Shown in pieces: positions 1-6,078 of a DNA stretch of 8,874 nt (position 1 is its first letter; each line of letters starts with the position of its first letter). This DNA is from an uncultured Lachnospiraceae bacterium (GTDB lineage Bacteria > Bacillota > Clostridia > Lachnospirales > Lachnospiraceae). A program made the position numbers and the translations under genes. The stretch is taken from contig CADBRG010000237.1 in the NCBI GenBank assembly GCA_902797015.1, positions 1 through 8,874 of the forward strand, given 5' to 3'. Below the pieces are notes generated by a model. It saw nothing but the letters and a program-made list of their open reading frames with translations, made no database searches and was not told where the DNA came from.

Positions 1-287
1 CCCCGCTTTTTTAGAGCGCGGTATGCGGTCTCGACACCACTTAATGTGGCACCGGCATTTTCAAATGCATTGTGGATATAGCTGTCTTCCCAGGCGGTGT
101 AGGGATACATGAAAGTGGATACCTCCATGCAGCCTGTAGCATTGCCGATCACGGCCTGGTCGCCCTCGTGCAGCGCGCGCAGCACGGCACGCGCGGCAAT
201 CGGTCCGCCGCAGCCCGGACACATTCTGTGTCCCGGTGCCAGGCGCTCCGGTTTGCTCATGACTTCTTTAAAATCGTATGCTGCCAT
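1..287 (-). CDS. porB: 2-oxoacid (pyruvate):ferredoxin oxidoreductase, beta subunit, N-terminal part (partial)
   Basis: This is the start of the thiamine-diphosphate-binding beta subunit, which carries the catalytic cofactor and the [4Fe-4S] cluster next to it. The complex decarboxylates a 2-oxoacid with CoA and passes electrons to ferredoxin in the cytoplasm. About 95 codons are visible; the rest lies beyond the left edge. The translation contains HRMCPGCGG (Cys23 and Cys26) and ATGCMEVS (Cys53), the usual PorB cluster ligands, followed by a stretch typical of the family (FENAGATLSGVE). The ATG at 285-287 is chosen because TAGGAG lies 7 nt upstream and overlaps the stop codon of porA; the gap to porA is only 10 nt. 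It is the last visible gene of the porGDAB operon. Subunit identity is secure. The substrate (pyruvate or a branched-chain 2-oxoacid) is not fixed by this fragment. Confidence 0.93.
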   Translation of the reverse strand, partial: MAAYDFKEVMSKPERLAPGHRMCPGCGGPIAARAVLRALHEGDQAVIGNATGCMEVSTFMYPYTAWEDSYIHNAFENAGATLSGVETAYRALKKR

Positions 288-297
288 GTTACGTCTC

Positions 298-1518
298 CTA
301 TCTTCTCAGTCCGATGTATTCATTCTGGAGCGGTTCTTCGCCGCCGTCCATCCAGTTTGTCAGTTCCTCAAATACGCTCTTTGCTGAATCAACAGTAAAG
401 TCTCTGCCGCCAAGTCCGTAGATCCGGTTTAAGGTACGGATCTGCACGCCTGCGCGGTAAAGGCCTGCGGTGACTTCGCTTCCGAGAACGCCGCTGTTTC
501 CGTTATAGCTTTCGCAGCGGTCAAGGATCGCACATGCCTTGCATCCGGAAAGTGCTTTGGCAAGCTCCTTTTCCGGGAACGGGCGGAAGACGCGGAGTTT
601 GATGACACCGGCTTTGATTCCGGCTTCTCTTAATTCGTCAACGGCGTCTTTTGCGGTGCCGGCTGCGGAGCCCATCAACAGCATGATGTAGTCTGCGTCG
701 TCGGTGCGGTATTCTTCAAAGAATCCGTAGGAGCGACCGGACATCTGCGCGAACTCATCCGCCACATCCAGGATGACCTGTCTGGAACGGTTCATTGCGT
801 CGAGCTGGTTTTTCTTGGCTTCCATAACATAGTCTGTTTCGGAATACGGACCAAGCGCCATCGGCTGATGCGGCTTTAACAGATATTCTTCCGGCTCATA
901 GGTGCCGACGAAGTCTTTGACTGCCTCATCCGGTAAAAGGTACAGGTTCTGCACAGCGTGGCTTGTGATAAAACCGTCCTGGCAGATCATGATCGGAAGT
1001 CTGACATCCTTATGCTCCGCAATGCGGAATGCCTGGATGTAGTTGTCGTAGGCTTCCTGGTTGTTTTCTGCATAAATCTGGATCCAGCCGGTGTCTCTTG
1101 CGCCCATACCGTCGGAATGGTCACAGTTGATGTTGATCGGGCCGGAAAGGGTACGGTTAACAAGTGTCAGTGCGATCGGCAGACGGTTGGAAGCTGCCAG
1201 TAGAAGTTCTTCCCACATCAGTGCCAGTCCGGCAGAAGAAGTAGCGGTCATCGTACGTGCGCCTGCGGCTTCTGCACCGATGGCTGCACTCATTGCGGAG
1301 TGCTCACTTTCGACTGGGATGAATTCGGTATCAAGTTGACCGTTGGAAATATAGGTTGAGACCATCTGCGGAATTTCGGTAGAAGGCGTGATCGGGAATG
1401 CCGGCATGACATCCGGATTGACTTGACGGATCGCGTAGGCAACGGCTTCATTGCCGGACATACGTTCCGGGATCGCTTCTACAATTGTGTTCTGGTTTGT
1501 ATTTTCATTCATGCTCAT
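298..1518 (-). CDS. porA: 2-oxoacid (pyruvate):ferredoxin oxidoreductase, alpha subunit
   Basis: This 406-residue alpha subunit supplies the pyrimidine-side thiamine diphosphate domain and the transketolase-C-like domain of the four-subunit oxidoreductase. Visible family features, in order, are GNEAVAYA (22-29), FPITPSTEI (41-49), VESEHSAMSAAIGA (69-82), ATSSAGLALMWEE (92-104) and NRTLSGPININCDHSD (121-136). Arg122 probably matches the pyruvate-contacting arginine of single-chain pyruvate:ferredoxin oxidoreductases, because the surrounding R-x-L-S...D-H-x-D pattern aligns. The C-terminal half has the expected Rossmann-like pattern (IMLLMGSAAGTAKDAV). The length is normal for PorA. The start codon overlaps the porD stop by 4 nt (ATGA), suggesting translational coupling; the in-frame Met3 is an alternative start. 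Pyruvate is the default substrate, but 2-oxoisovalerate-type enzymes share this architecture, so the specificity is inferred. Confidence 0.95.
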   Translation of the reverse strand: MSMNENTNQNTIVEAIPERMSGNEAVAYAIRQVNPDVMPAFPITPSTEIPQMVSTYISNGQLDTEFIPVESEHSAMSAAIGAEAAGARTMTATSSAGLALMWEELLLAASNRLPIALTLVNRTLSGPININCDHSDGMGARDTGWIQIYAENNQEAYDNYIQAFRIAEHKDVRLPIMICQDGFITSHAVQNLYLLPDEAVKDFVGTYEPEEYLLKPHQPMALGPYSETDYVMEAKKNQLDAMNRSRQVILDVADEFAQMSGRSYGFFEEYRTDDADYIMLLMGSAAGTAKDAVDELREAGIKAGVIKLRVFRPFPEKELAKALSGCKACAILDRCESYNGNSGVLGSEVTAGLYRAGVQIRTLNRIYGLGGRDFTVDSAKSVFEELTNWMDGGEEPLQNEYIGLRR

Positions 1519-1823
1519 ACTTCGTTCCCCGCTTTCATTTCCATCGCGTCAAACGGACAGACTTCTGCACAGATTCCACAGCCTTTGCAGTGGTCATAAT
1601 CAAATCCGGCACGTTTTCCGTCTGTGACCGGGATGCTTGAATCCGGACAGCAGGGTGCACATAAAAGGCACTGTCTGCACTTGTCCGCATGGTAAACGGG
1701 GGTGTTGTTCCGCCAGTCTCCGGTATTAAAGTGGACGGAGGTTCCGCCTGCGTATACTTCAAGCGCTTCGGTCAGACCGGTATAGGGCGTTTGTTTGTTG
1801 ATGTTTGTGATATCGGTTCTCAT
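1515..1823 (-). CDS. porD: 2-oxoacid (pyruvate):ferredoxin oxidoreductase, delta (ferredoxin-like) subunit
   Basis: This 102-residue protein is the 2x[4Fe-4S] electron-transfer subunit that carries electrons from the beta-subunit cluster to external ferredoxin. Two complete cluster motifs are visible: Cys49-x2-Cys52-x2-Cys55-x3-Cys59-Pro and Cys79-x2-Cys82-x2-Cys85-x3-Cys89-Pro. The N-terminal 45 residues, including FNTGDWRNNTPVY, match the extension typical of PorD rather than of free ferredoxins. An AAGGAA Shine-Dalgarno-like sequence lies about 6 nt before the ATG. It is 14 nt downstream of porG and overlaps porA by 4 nt. Nothing is missing or unusual. Confidence 0.95.
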   Translation of the reverse strand: MRTDITNINKQTPYTGLTEALEVYAGGTSVHFNTGDWRNNTPVYHADKCRQCLLCAPCCPDSSIPVTDGKRAGFDYDHCKGCGICAEVCPFDAMEMKAGNEV

Positions 1824-1837
1824 AGTGTTTCCTTTTT

Positions 1838-2410
1838 CTATGCGATCGCATCGAGTGTCATCTCGAGTGCTTTCATGTTGCCTTCCACGACTTCCGGTTT
1901 CTTTGCGAATTTGTGTGCATAGGCCGCACGCATTTCCTTTAAGAATTCTTCTCTGGGCAAAAGACCCGTTACGGCAACGACCGCTGCCAGCATGGAAGAG
2001 TTCGGGAAGTTTTTTCCAAGTGTTTTCTCTGCAATTCTTCTTGCATCGATCGTAACGATCTTTCCTTCAAATCCCGGGAGCTGTGCGCGGATCTCGTCGC
2101 TGCTTTTTGGTGTATTGACGATCAAAGCGCCTTCCGGCTTTAATCCGGCCGTTACATCGACAGACTGGATGAGTGTCTCATCAACGACTGCCACATAATC
2201 CGGGTCATATATATTGGAATGTACGCGGATCGGGTCGCTGCTGATGCGGTTGTAAGCCGTGATCGGGGCGCCCATTCGCTCCGGACCGTATTCCGGGAAA
2301 CCCTGTACATTTTTTCCGAATTTAAAGGCAACATCCGCCAGGAGAAGCGCTGCAGTCTTTGCACCCTGTCCACCGCGGCCATGCCATCTGATCTCGATCT
2401 GTTGTTTCAT
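1838..2410 (-). CDS. porG: 2-oxoacid (pyruvate):ferredoxin oxidoreductase, gamma subunit
   Basis: This 190-residue protein is the gamma subunit, the first gene of the operon. It corresponds to the domain that in single-chain enzymes helps bind CoA and shape the active site. Diagnostic motifs are WHGRGGQGAKTAA (9-21) close to the N-terminus and FPEYGPERMGAPITAY (38-53), followed by a VDETLI segment and a GALIVNT strand. Length is normal for the family. The ATG at 2408-2410 has an AAAGGA sequence about 9 nt upstream. The gene order gamma-delta-alpha-beta is the same as in four-subunit pyruvate oxidoreductases of archaea and Thermotoga. Expression is probably driven by the promoter at 2485-2512. 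Confidence 0.94.
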   Translation of the reverse strand: MKQQIEIRWHGRGGQGAKTAALLLADVAFKFGKNVQGFPEYGPERMGAPITAYNRISSDPIRVHSNIYDPDYVAVVDETLIQSVDVTAGLKPEGALIVNTPKSSDEIRAQLPGFEGKIVTIDARRIAEKTLGKNFPNSSMLAAVVAVTGLLPREEFLKEMRAAYAHKFAKKPEVVEGNMKALEMTLDAIA

Positions 2411-2484
2411 AGGTGAGTATCCTTTTTTAATAATTCTGAATTTGATTGATGATCCGTGCCTTTTATTAAGAAGACACTTTGCTA

Positions 2485-2512
2485 ATTATACCTGGATTTT
2501 AGGAGAAGTAAA
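2485..2512 (-). promoter_or_regulatory. predicted sigma-70-type promoter of the por operon
   Basis: Read on the minus strand, a perfect -10 box TATAAT (2485-2490) is preceded by a 16-nt spacer and a TTTACT -35 box (2507-2512, four of six consensus bases). Transcription would start near 2478, giving a leader of roughly 70 nt before porG. I saw no riboswitch-like fold in that leader. The -10 box is convincing; the -35 box is weaker. Confidence 0.6.
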
Positions 2513-2643
2513 TAGGCTTGTTGAAAATAATTCAGTTTATAGATGAAATATATTCACGGATGCGGGATGTTAGGTGAATCCGATGGATATGCGGGGTGCA
2601 AATCGTGGGATTTACGGGCTGTTCTTATATTCTGTGCATCCAA

Positions 2644-2670
2644 ACCGTAATTCATCTAGAGGATTACGGT
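2644..2670. repeat. 8-bp perfect inverted repeat in the divergent intergenic region
   Basis: ACCGTAAT (2644-2651) is the exact reverse complement of ATTACGGT (2663-2670), with an 11-nt spacer between them. The centres of the arms are about 19 bp apart, close to two helical turns, so it could be a repressor or activator operator. It could also form an RNA hairpin, but no U-tract follows, so it does not look like a terminator. It sits about 90 bp upstream of the forward promoter at 2759-2787 and about 130 bp from the por promoter. Confidence 0.5.
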
Positions 2671-2758
2671 CTGAGGAGAGCTATTGTCTTTATAGACCAT
2701 AATTTAGGGTTGCATGTTAATGGATTCGAAACGAAAGGACAAACTAGTTATGAGCACA

Positions 2759-2787
2759 TTGAAGTAACCAGGCCCTTCTGCTAAAAT
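2759..2787 (+). promoter_or_regulatory. predicted sigma-70-type promoter of the lipoprotein gene
   Basis: TTGAAG (2759-2764) is followed by a 17-nt spacer and TAAAAT (2782-2787), matching four of six and five of six consensus bases. Transcription would start near 2794, about 45 nt upstream of the lipoprotein start codon. A direct repeat of ATTGCA (2797-2802 and 2812-2817) lies just downstream, in the leader. Confidence 0.55.
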
Positions 2788-2839
2788 ATAAAGAGGATTG
2801 CAACAGTAAATATTGCAGTGGCGTGAAAGGAGAAATTCG

Positions 2840-3451
2840 ATGAAAAAGAGAATTTTGATTTTATGTCTGGCAGGAGTATTTGTGTTTTCTTTATCGGCAT
2901 GTGGGCGTCAGGCAGCTGAGGAGACCCAGAGTGCCGGAAATGCAGCCAATGAACAGAAGGAAGAAGTTCAGACAGCGCAGAAGCCGGAAGCAGAGCAAAG
3001 TTCGGCAAATGAGAAAGAAACTGAGATAAAAGAAGATACAGAAGACAAGGCGGAGACACAAAAAACTGACCAGGAAGATACAGCCGATGAAGGAGAAGCA
3101 GAGGATATGGCTTCATTTTGGGGATCGACCACGATCGCGACCGCTGTGTCTGACAGTTATGCTTCCATTCAGGATGCATATATTGACGGCAGCACACTGG
3201 TGATCAATGGAACATATGACATTACGACAGATGAGGGAGATGTTCTGGACACTTCGGACGCGGGAGAGCACCGGTTTACATTGTCGGGCAGTGCAAAGCT
3301 TGGCTCGATGGGTGGCGACGGCGAGCCGGAGACCATGAGTGTGGAAGAGTTTGATGAGATCCTGCAATATGATATGGAAAACAATCCGGGACTGGGCCTG
3401 GTTTTCTATGTAGAAAACGATCAGGTGCTGGAGGTCTGGATCACGTCGTAA
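2840..3451 (+). CDS. putative membrane-anchored lipoprotein of unknown function
   Basis: The 203-residue product begins with a lipoprotein signal peptide: MKKR, a hydrophobic core, and a lipobox LSAC ending at Cys21, the probable lipidation site. It would be anchored to the outer face of the cytoplasmic membrane. Residues 22 to about 89 form a linker rich in Glu, Lys, Gln, Thr and Ala with no aromatic residues, probably a disordered spacer crossing the cell wall. Residues about 90-203 form a compact domain of about 110 residues with alternating beta-like strands (TLVINGTYDITT, HRFTLSGSAKLG) and ending in VFYVENDQVLEVWITS. I do not recognise the domain. The ATG at 2840 is preferred over the upstream in-frame ATT at 2813 because AAAGGAG lies 8 nt before it and the signal peptide starts there. 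The next gene begins 52 nt downstream on the same strand, so co-transcription is possible. Confidence 0.85.
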   Translation: MKKRILILCLAGVFVFSLSACGRQAAEETQSAGNAANEQKEEVQTAQKPEAEQSSANEKETEIKEDTEDKAETQKTDQEDTADEGEAEDMASFWGSTTIATAVSDSYASIQDAYIDGSTLVINGTYDITTDEGDVLDTSDAGEHRFTLSGSAKLGSMGGDGEPETMSVEEFDEILQYDMENNPGLGLVFYVENDQVLEVWITS

Positions 3452-3452
3452 A

Positions 3453-3468
3453 ATGTCTTAAGGGACAT
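3453..3468 (+). other. small hairpin between the lipoprotein and glycosidase genes
   Basis: ATGTCT and GGACAT can pair as a 6-bp stem (one T-G wobble) around the TAAG loop, just after the lipoprotein stop codon. The following sequence has only a short T run (3477-3480), and the stem is weak, so it is at best a poor terminator or an attenuating structure. Confidence 0.25.
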
Positions 3469-3503
3469 AGTGTAACTTTTGTAAACGGAAGAAATCGATA
3501 TAT

Positions 3504-5984
3504 ATGAGAGAACAGATTCATTTTAATAAAGGCTGGGAGTTTATAAAACATTTCGATACGGCATTTCTTTCAGGAGTGCGGGCAGCAGACGAGATCGTCT
3601 GTCTGCCCCATTCCTGTGTGGAGATGCCGTATCATTATTTTGATGAGAGCATTTACCAGATGGTATGCGGTTATCGGAAGACGCTGACAGTACCAAAAGA
3701 ATGGGAAGGCAAACGTATCATTTTACAGATCGGCGCAGCGGCGCATTATGCAGAGGTGTACTGCAATGGCGAGCTGGTCGTGACGCATGGATGCGGTTAT
3801 ACTGCATTTTCGGCAGACCTGACAGAAGCGCTGCGATATGGAGAGGATAACAAGATCGTCATCTCTGTTGACAGCAGGGAAACACTTGACATTCCGCCGT
3901 TTGGACATGTGATCGATTATATGACCTATGGCGGTCTGTATCGTGAGGTGTGGATTGAGATCCTGGAACCCATGTACATAAAGGATGCTTTTTTGATCCC
4001 GATGCTTCCAAAGGATGAGCGGCTGATTGAAAAATCAGAAGTCAATGCGCATCTTCGGACGGAGCTGGAGATCACAGCTGACAGGGATTGGGTAAATCGT
4101 CTGCAAGAGCCTGTGAAGATCCGTCAGACAATGAAAAGGCTGTATGCACCGGATGAGATCGAACTTGGCTGTATCTCGTTGTCAAAATGCATGACCAGGC
4201 TCCGCGAGGATCTTGATCGGGAATTTCGTGTTTATGTAACGGATTGGGAAGCAGAAGGAGTCAGGATCTGGGATGTAGAAGATCCGGTCTGCTATCTGGT
4301 CAGGACCGAGCTGATATCCGGTGATACGGTGATCGATGCGGTAGAAACAGAAATCGGATTCCGAAGAACGCATTTTGCAGCGGACGGTTTTTATCTGAAT
4401 GACAGAAAGCTAAAGATCGTCGGCTTAAACCGCCATCAAAGCTATCCGTATGTCGGTTATGCGATGCCGCGTTCAATGCAGGAGCTGGATGCGGATATCC
4501 TGAAAAACGAGTTGGGACTGAATGCGGTGCGCACCTCGCACTATCCGCAGTCGCAGCATTTTATCAGAGCCTGTGACCGGGCCGGACTTCTGGTGTTTAC
4601 AGAGATCCCGGGCTGGCAGCACATTGGCGGTGCGGCATGGAAGGATCAGGCGGTAAGAAATGTGCAGGAGATGATCACACAATACCGGAATCATCCGTCT
4701 GTGGTTCTCTGGGGCGTGCGGATCAATGAGTCTGTGGATGATGAGGATTTGTATCTCAGGACAAATTCTATTGCAAAGCTGCTTGACGGAACGCGCGCGA
4801 CAGGTGGAGTCCGCGCACATAAGAAGAGCCAGCTTTTAGAGGACGTTTATACCTACAATGATTTTGTACACAACGGCACAAATCAGGGCTGCGAGAAGAA
4901 ATCGCGTGTGACACCCGACCGGAAAAAGGCCTATCTGGTCAGCGAATACAACGGACATATGTATCCGACCAAAATGTTTGACAGTGAAGACCATCGGCGG
5001 GAGCATGCGATCCGACATGCAAATGTGCTGGATGCGATCGCGGGAGAGGAAGACATTGCAGGCGGGTTCGGCTGGTGCATGGCAGATTATAATACGCATC
5101 AGGATTTCGGCAGCGGTGACCGGATCTGCTATCATGGCGTAATGGATATGTTCCGGAATCCCAAACCGGCTGCATATGTATATGCCTCAAACGGTGCGCA
5201 GGAACCGGTGCTTTATGTCAGCTCCGCAATGGACATCGGAGAGCACCCGACCGGCAATCCGGGACGGGTCTGGATCTTTACCAATGCGGAAGCGGTAAAG
5301 ATGTATAAAAATGACCGGTTGATCAAAACCTATCGGCCGCAGGAATCGGTTTACAGAAACCTAAAGCACCCGCCGATCGAGATCGATGACTTTATCGGGG
5401 ATGCAATGATGGAAAAGGAGAAGTTTTCCGCACCCCAGGAGCATCAGGTCAGAGAGCTGTTAAACTATGCGGCGAGATTCGGCTTTTCCGATCTGCCGGC
5501 ACAGATGATGGCAAAGGGCGGTCTCTTGATGACACGATACGGAATGCGTTTTGAAGATGCCTACCGTCTGTACAGCACGTACATCGGCGACTGGGGCGGT
5601 ACGGCGACATCGTATCGTTTTGAAGCCATCAGGGATGGGCAGGTTGTAAAAAGTGTTGTGCGCGAGCCGGTGAAGGAGATCCGTCCGGAGGTGATCGTTG
5701 ATCATGACGCACTTTGCGAAAAAGAGACATATGATGTGGCTGCTGTCAGGATCAGAATGTGCGACCAGAATGGAAATGTATTGCCGTTTTATCAGGGGGC
5801 GGTGCTGGCAGAAGTAACGGGTCCGGTTTTGCTGATCGGTCCGTCTTGCGTGATCCTAAGAGGCAGCTGTGGCGGAACATACGTAAAGACGAAGGGTGTG
5901 TCCGGTAATGCGACTCTCCGATTGACGTTTGAGACTGGAGATGTCAAAGAAATCTCTTTTACCGTGACGTGTGAAGAAGTATAA
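3504..5984 (+). CDS. glycoside hydrolase family 2 enzyme (beta-galactosidase/beta-glucuronidase-like), cytoplasmic
   Basis: An 826-residue retaining beta-glycosidase with no signal peptide. Residues 1 to about 155 form the GH2 jelly-roll sugar-binding domain, ending in GGLYREVWIE (143-152). About 170-290 is an immunoglobulin-like domain (WDVEDPVCYLV near 256-266). About 295-565 is the TIM barrel, with GLNRHQ (307-312), RTSHYP (343-348) and FTEIPGW. The probable acid/base is Glu409 in LWGVRINES, and the probable nucleophile is Glu481 in LVSEYNG. The C-terminal 260 residues hold a DUF4982-like beta domain (TNAEAVKMYKND, from about 593) interrupted by a helical stretch (about 630-692), then a final beta domain. 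The substrate cannot be assigned: beta-galactoside, beta-glucuronide or another beta-glycoside are all possible. The start has only a weak, distant ribosome site (GGAAG, 12 nt upstream), but the sugar-binding domain begins immediately and no better start is visible. It lies 52 nt after the lipoprotein gene. Confidence 0.92.
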   Translation: MREQIHFNKGWEFIKHFDTAFLSGVRAADEIVCLPHSCVEMPYHYFDESIYQMVCGYRKTLTVPKEWEGKRIILQIGAAAHYAEVYCNGELVVTHGCGYTAFSADLTEALRYGEDNKIVISVDSRETLDIPPFGHVIDYMTYGGLYREVWIEILEPMYIKDAFLIPMLPKDERLIEKSEVNAHLRTELEITADRDWVNRLQEPVKIRQTMKRLYAPDEIELGCISLSKCMTRLREDLDREFRVYVTDWEAEGVRIWDVEDPVCYLVRTELISGDTVIDAVETEIGFRRTHFAADGFYLNDRKLKIVGLNRHQSYPYVGYAMPRSMQELDADILKNELGLNAVRTSHYPQSQHFIRACDRAGLLVFTEIPGWQHIGGAAWKDQAVRNVQEMITQYRNHPSVVLWGVRINESVDDEDLYLRTNSIAKLLDGTRATGGVRAHKKSQLLEDVYTYNDFVHNGTNQGCEKKSRVTPDRKKAYLVSEYNGHMYPTKMFDSEDHRREHAIRHANVLDAIAGEEDIAGGFGWCMADYNTHQDFGSGDRICYHGVMDMFRNPKPAAYVYASNGAQEPVLYVSSAMDIGEHPTGNPGRVWIFTNAEAVKMYKNDRLIKTYRPQESVYRNLKHPPIEIDDFIGDAMMEKEKFSAPQEHQVRELLNYAARFGFSDLPAQMMAKGGLLMTRYGMRFEDAYRLYSTYIGDWGGTATSYRFEAIRDGQVVKSVVREPVKEIRPEVIVDHDALCEKETYDVAAVRIRMCDQNGNVLPFYQGAVLAEVTGPVLLIGPSCVILRGSCGGTYVKTKGVSGNATLRLTFETGDVKEISFTVTCEEV

Positions 5985-5991
5985 GAGTTTA

Positions 5992-6001
5992 TTGTATACA
6001 A
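5992..6001. promoter_or_regulatory. 10-bp palindrome, possible repressor operator
   Basis: TTGTATACAA is a perfect palindrome that covers the predicted -35 box. A palindrome there could block RNA polymerase if bound by a repressor. The outer bases resemble the TNGT/ACNA half-sites of GntR/FadR-type regulators, with a spacing one base shorter than the FadR consensus. No regulator gene is in the window, so the binding protein is unknown. Confidence 0.4.
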
Positions 6002-6020
6002 GCTATAAATGTGATATATT
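5992..6020 (+). promoter_or_regulatory. predicted promoter of the rubredoxin fusion/glycosyltransferase-like/symporter group
   Basis: TTGTAT (5992-5997), a 17-nt spacer and TATATT (6015-6020) make a promoter with a good -10 box (five of six) and a poor -35 box (three of six). TGA immediately before the -10 box gives an extended -10 (TGn), which would compensate for it. A perfect -35 sequence TTGACA also occurs at 6022-6027, but the best -10 candidate 16 nt beyond it (AGTAAT) is weaker. Confidence 0.5.
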
Positions 6021-6078
6021 TTTGACAGTTGCAGTTACCCATCAGTAATCAGAGGCTTTTCAGAAGGGAGAAGGGGAA

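Larger units (their letters stand above)
2411..2839. other. divergent intergenic region (429 bp)
   Basis: This gap separates the leftward por operon from the rightward lipoprotein gene. It contains a por promoter, a forward promoter, and the inverted repeat at 2644-2670. A shorter imperfect inverted repeat (ATTCAC at 2552-2557 against GTGAAT at 2574-2579) is also present. A 39-codon reading frame (2583-2702) starts with ATG behind AGGTG, and an overlapping 62-codon frame starts with GTG at 2596. Neither encodes a recognisable protein, and I do not annotate them as genes. No tRNA, riboswitch or strong terminator was recognised. The region is visibly more AT-rich than the genes on both sides. 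Confidence 0.6.

Noticed and set aside
72..398. A 108-codon plus-strand frame over porB and the end of porA.
   Set aside because: The minus strand carries clear PorB and PorA motifs there; this frame is a shadow.
2518..2534. A TTGTTGAA...TTCA sequence just upstream of the por -35 box, resembling part of a Rex redox-repressor site.
   Set aside because: Only the first half-site is close to the clostridial Rex pattern. The second arm breaks after TTCA and the spacing is wrong, so the match is too weak to annotate.
2721..2740. GGATTCGAAAC, resembling the T-loop of a tRNA.
   Set aside because: The flanking bases do not pair into a T-stem, and no acceptor, D or anticodon arms are present around it.
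2596..2784. A 62-codon frame beginning with GTG in the divergent intergenic region.
   Set aside because: It has no ribosome binding site, no recognisable product and overlaps the -35 box and the start of the -10 box of the lipoprotein promoter.
2813..2839. An upstream in-frame start for the lipoprotein that would add nine residues (MQWRERRNS).
   Set aside because: It would begin at ATT, has no ribosome site, and would place the AAAGGAG site inside the coding region. The signal peptide fits the ATG at 2840.
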